DNA from: Apostichopus japonicus
Taxonomy: Eukaryota; Echinodermata; Holothuroidea; Aspidochirotida; Stichopodidae
Assembly: GCF_037975245.1 (NCBI RefSeq)
Contig: NC_092576.1
Coordinates: 5,660,001-5,687,500 of the forward strand
DNA: 27,500 nt
Direction: 5' to 3'
Under the pieces are notes generated by a model. The model was not told where the DNA came from. It ran no database searches and saw nothing but the letters and a program-made list of their open reading frames with translations. How positions within the stretch are numbered: position 1 is the stretch's first letter; each line of letters starts with the position of its first letter. Below, in pieces: positions 25,118 through 27,500 of this stretch. The translations under genes and the position numbers were made by a program.

Positions 25118-26505
25118 GGCAACAGTACCGTTATGGATGATTTTTGTTGAGGTTATGAAGTGATAAATTGTATTTCTTGACAAACTTAAAGTATGCACAT
25201 GTTAGTCATCATACATCACCGAAGGCATCTGAGAGTTATAAAATAGAGATTTATTTACAAATGAAAACAATTTAGTATTATAGCCCCCCAAAAAACTACT
25301 TGTAAGTAGACAACAATGTACTGTGACAGACTGTTAAAAATGCTGCAATACGTTTATATGCCTACATCTATGATGGTGTCTTGTTCTATTTGAACTTCAA
25401 TATTCTTTAGTAAAGCATTCACATTGTAAAAAAATAGAAACAGCATGTCCACTATTTTTAAGTGAAATATATGTTGTTTAAAAGCATAATCATTTTATTG
25501 AGGGGAGTGGGGTTGTTATATGTTTGGGGAAGTTATCTATTTCTTCTTTCATGTTGATTTTTATTTTGCAATTATGTATATATTTGGACGAGTTCAAGAG
25601 AAAATTTAAGGGTTGCGGAGCTGCGATTGTGCACGTTTCGCACTTGTACAATACACATACTGTTCAGTGTTACTCGGCGAAGCCTAACGATATGTTGTAT
25701 ATTGATCAGGTAGACTAGGCCGACGTTACACACCGATACAGTTAACTATGGTATATTATTTACGAGACTTGGCTACACCGTCAACCTCCACAATTGATGT
25801 TATCGGGAAGCAAAATATGAGGGCGCTAAACACCAAAACACATGTGCGGCTCATATCAATCTAGCTGGCCCTAGTAAACAAAACAGGGTAAAATTCTGCG
25901 TACAATCATTGGCTGAGGGAGGGGGGGGGGGTTAACAAAGAAGAAAATGATAAACGCTTAATAAAAGCTGCATGTAACTTGAAACCAAATAAAAACTAAT
26001 GCAAACTATAGAGAGCTTATACTTCTTGTCTCTTTGTCTTAAGAGTAACTGCTAACTTCCTGTTCCCGAGTTTATTCATCCCTTACCCATGTTTTAGTCG
26101 TCCTTTGTCTTAATTCCGTGAAATCATCATGCTTGACCACAGATGACAACCTATTGCATCTCATGTGTATACAGATGCGGTTAGTCATAGCCCTCTTCTA
26201 TGTGCCTTATTAATTACAAGTAAATATTCCACATGTCACAGAGAGTTTCTCATCCCTTCTCAGGAAGTTATGACTTAATTAAATGCTGTTTTTTTTGGGG
26301 GGGGGGTGGAAAAATAAAGTTTATATTCTAAAATTATATATATGGTGTTTATCGTTATCTGCTGTTCTACCTATTTAATAATTGAGCCCTGTACTAACTG
26401 AGCCGGAGCCATCTAACATAATATGGCGCCCCACATGGGCTTGTACGGCTATGATGTGGGCTAGGGGTGCATATACTGGGGAGCAGGAAGTAAGTAGTTA
26501 CAAGA

Positions 26506-26800
26506 CACACTCTAAAAAAGTTGGTCAATTTTTTTGCCCAATTTTTAACCAACGCTGGGGAAGTATGTATCCAACCAACTGTTGAGCATTTTTTGCCCAA
26601 TTGCCGCTGGGTAATGTTTTTACTCATAGTTGGGCATATTATTTTACCCATAAATAGTAATTAAGAAATTACCCAACTGGCCTGTTGGGCAATGTTTATC
26701 ATTTGTTGGCGAAATGTTGAATACGCATATCATATGGTTGGGTATCCTTTACTACTAATTGGGCAACATAGGGCTATTAATTGGTCGATATTTCGACATT
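26506..26800. repeat. TTGGGYAAT-rich palindromic dispersed repeat
   Basis: Multiple short motifs in both orientations: ttgcccaatt, gctgggtaatg, gttgggcatatta, attacccaac, gttgggcaatg and attgggcaac. The pair attacccaac/gttgggcaat around 26678-26697 can form a hairpin. It sits just to the right of copy B where copy A has different sequence, consistent with an insertion. Confidence 0.55.
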
Positions 26801-27129
26801 ATTTAAGCAGTTTTTCTCCCTTTATTGGGTAATGGATAGTTAATCAATATATTCATAATGATCAATACAGGTATTTCACTATTTCACCGTTTTTTACTGA
26901 CTATACACAAAAATGTTGAATGATATACCTTAAAATAGGTGGGATGAACATGGAAGATTGGATGATTGTGAACAAGTACAGCATACACCAAACCAAAAAG
27001 ACAGATCTAACAACACAGTGTATTGTAGAATGATTTATTGAACATCTACTTTCTTGAAGCAGCATATCAAAACAAATTTAAAGCAGATAAAACAGATGAA
27101 ATCATAAAGAAAAAATACACTTATCACAT
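26801..27129. other. Intergenic, nothing recognised
   Basis: AT-rich. A minus-strand AATAAA lies near 27030, but no coding region is associated with it. Confidence 0.4.
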
Positions 27130-27130
27130 C

Positions 27131-27500
27131 CCACTGCTATTGTAGCATGCTACTACTGTCAATCAATTGTCATAGAAACATGTAACTGTCATCCACCCAT
27201 TGCTATTGTAGCATGCTACTCACGTCAACCCACTGCTATTGTAGCATGCTACTCTCATCCACCCATTGCTATTGTAGCATGCTACTCACATCAACCCATT
27301 GCTACTGTAGCATGCTATTTTCATCTACCCATTGCTATTGTAGCATGCTACTCTCTTCTACCCATTGCTATTGTAGCATGCTACTCTCATCCACCCATTG
27401 CTATTGTAGCATGCTACTCTCATCCACCCATTGCTATTGTAGCATGCTACTCTCATCCACCCATTGCTATTGTAGCATGCTACTCTCATCCACCCATTGC
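27131..27500. repeat. 33-bp satellite with a 12-bp palindrome, runs off the window
   Basis: Unit cccattgctattgtagcatg plus ctactctcatcca, about eleven copies with the last cut by the window end. Each unit contains the perfect palindrome GTAGCATGCTAC. Early units vary more than the later ones, so the array is growing or homogenised towards the right. Confidence 0.92.

Larger units (their letters stand above)
23637..26502 (+). repeat. Flanking long direct repeat, copy B
   Basis: Same orientation as copy A and displaced by about 23 kb. It carries its own insertion at about 24134-25050, which contains the exon-like segment at 24630-24695. The blocks are diverged by substitutions and small indels, so the duplication is older than the V-exon duplication. 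Confidence 0.85.

Noticed and set aside
24860-25198. 112-codon minus-strand frame as a gene
   Set aside because: The longer frame uses no good start, and the centre is a translated poly-G tract; only the short conserved start region merits mention.
27131-27500. CRISPR-like array because of regular palindromic repeats
   Set aside because: The spacers are near-identical and the context is an animal genome; it is a satellite.

Overview
The window is animal genomic DNA: AT-rich, split by introns, and full of tandem and dispersed repeats. The only well-supported gene is a multi-exon, single-pass receptor with immunoglobulin (Ig) domains on the + strand. The style of the genome suggests a marine deuterostome invertebrate, and I suspect an echinoderm, perhaps a sea cucumber. 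The reasons are V-like Ig exons on phase-1 introns, dispersed minisatellites rich in AGGTCA, Ty3/gypsy relics and long TA tracts. That assignment is inference; nothing in the window proves the species.

Layout. 95-3602 is copy A of a long diverged direct repeat. It carries a 27-bp minisatellite with a repetitive ORF and a dead Ty3/gypsy fragment that copy B lacks. 3603-6189 is intergenic or 5' flank, with one degenerate short-unit repeat. 6190-20630 is the Ig receptor gene. 20631-23636 holds its 3' UTR, decayed repeat copies, simple repeats and one unidentified GC-richer segment. 23637-26502 is copy B of the flanking repeat; it contains a private insertion with an orphan exon-like segment. 26503-27500 holds a palindromic dispersed repeat and a 33-bp satellite that runs off the end.

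Receptor model. Thirteen exons join with agreeing splice phases and give an open frame of 734 codons plus a stop (2205 nt). The order is: signal peptide; V-like domain 1; V-like domain 2; one exon with two further Ig domains; transmembrane helix; and a cytoplasmic tail of about 250 residues over eight exons. The two V-like exons lie in a 1.37-kb tandem duplication, are exactly 330 nt each, and are phase 1 at both ends, so including one, both or neither keeps the frame. Both lack the usual second Ig-fold cysteine. The tail matches no domain I can name, but it is rich in tyrosine motifs. Where exon 17121-17165 joins exon 17338-17465 it forms YETI-x8-YKDI, which fits the spacing of an ITAM. A competing terminal exon at 15818-16055, followed by AATAAA sites, would give a short tail without these motifs.

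Taken together this looks like a candidate innate-immune or self/non-self recognition receptor: diversifiable N-terminal domains, a membrane anchor and a phosphotyrosine-signalling tail. The diverged repeats about 23 kb apart on either side suggest it sits in a tandemly duplicated locus. Gene structure, splice choice and function are predictions from sequence alone, without transcript or database support.
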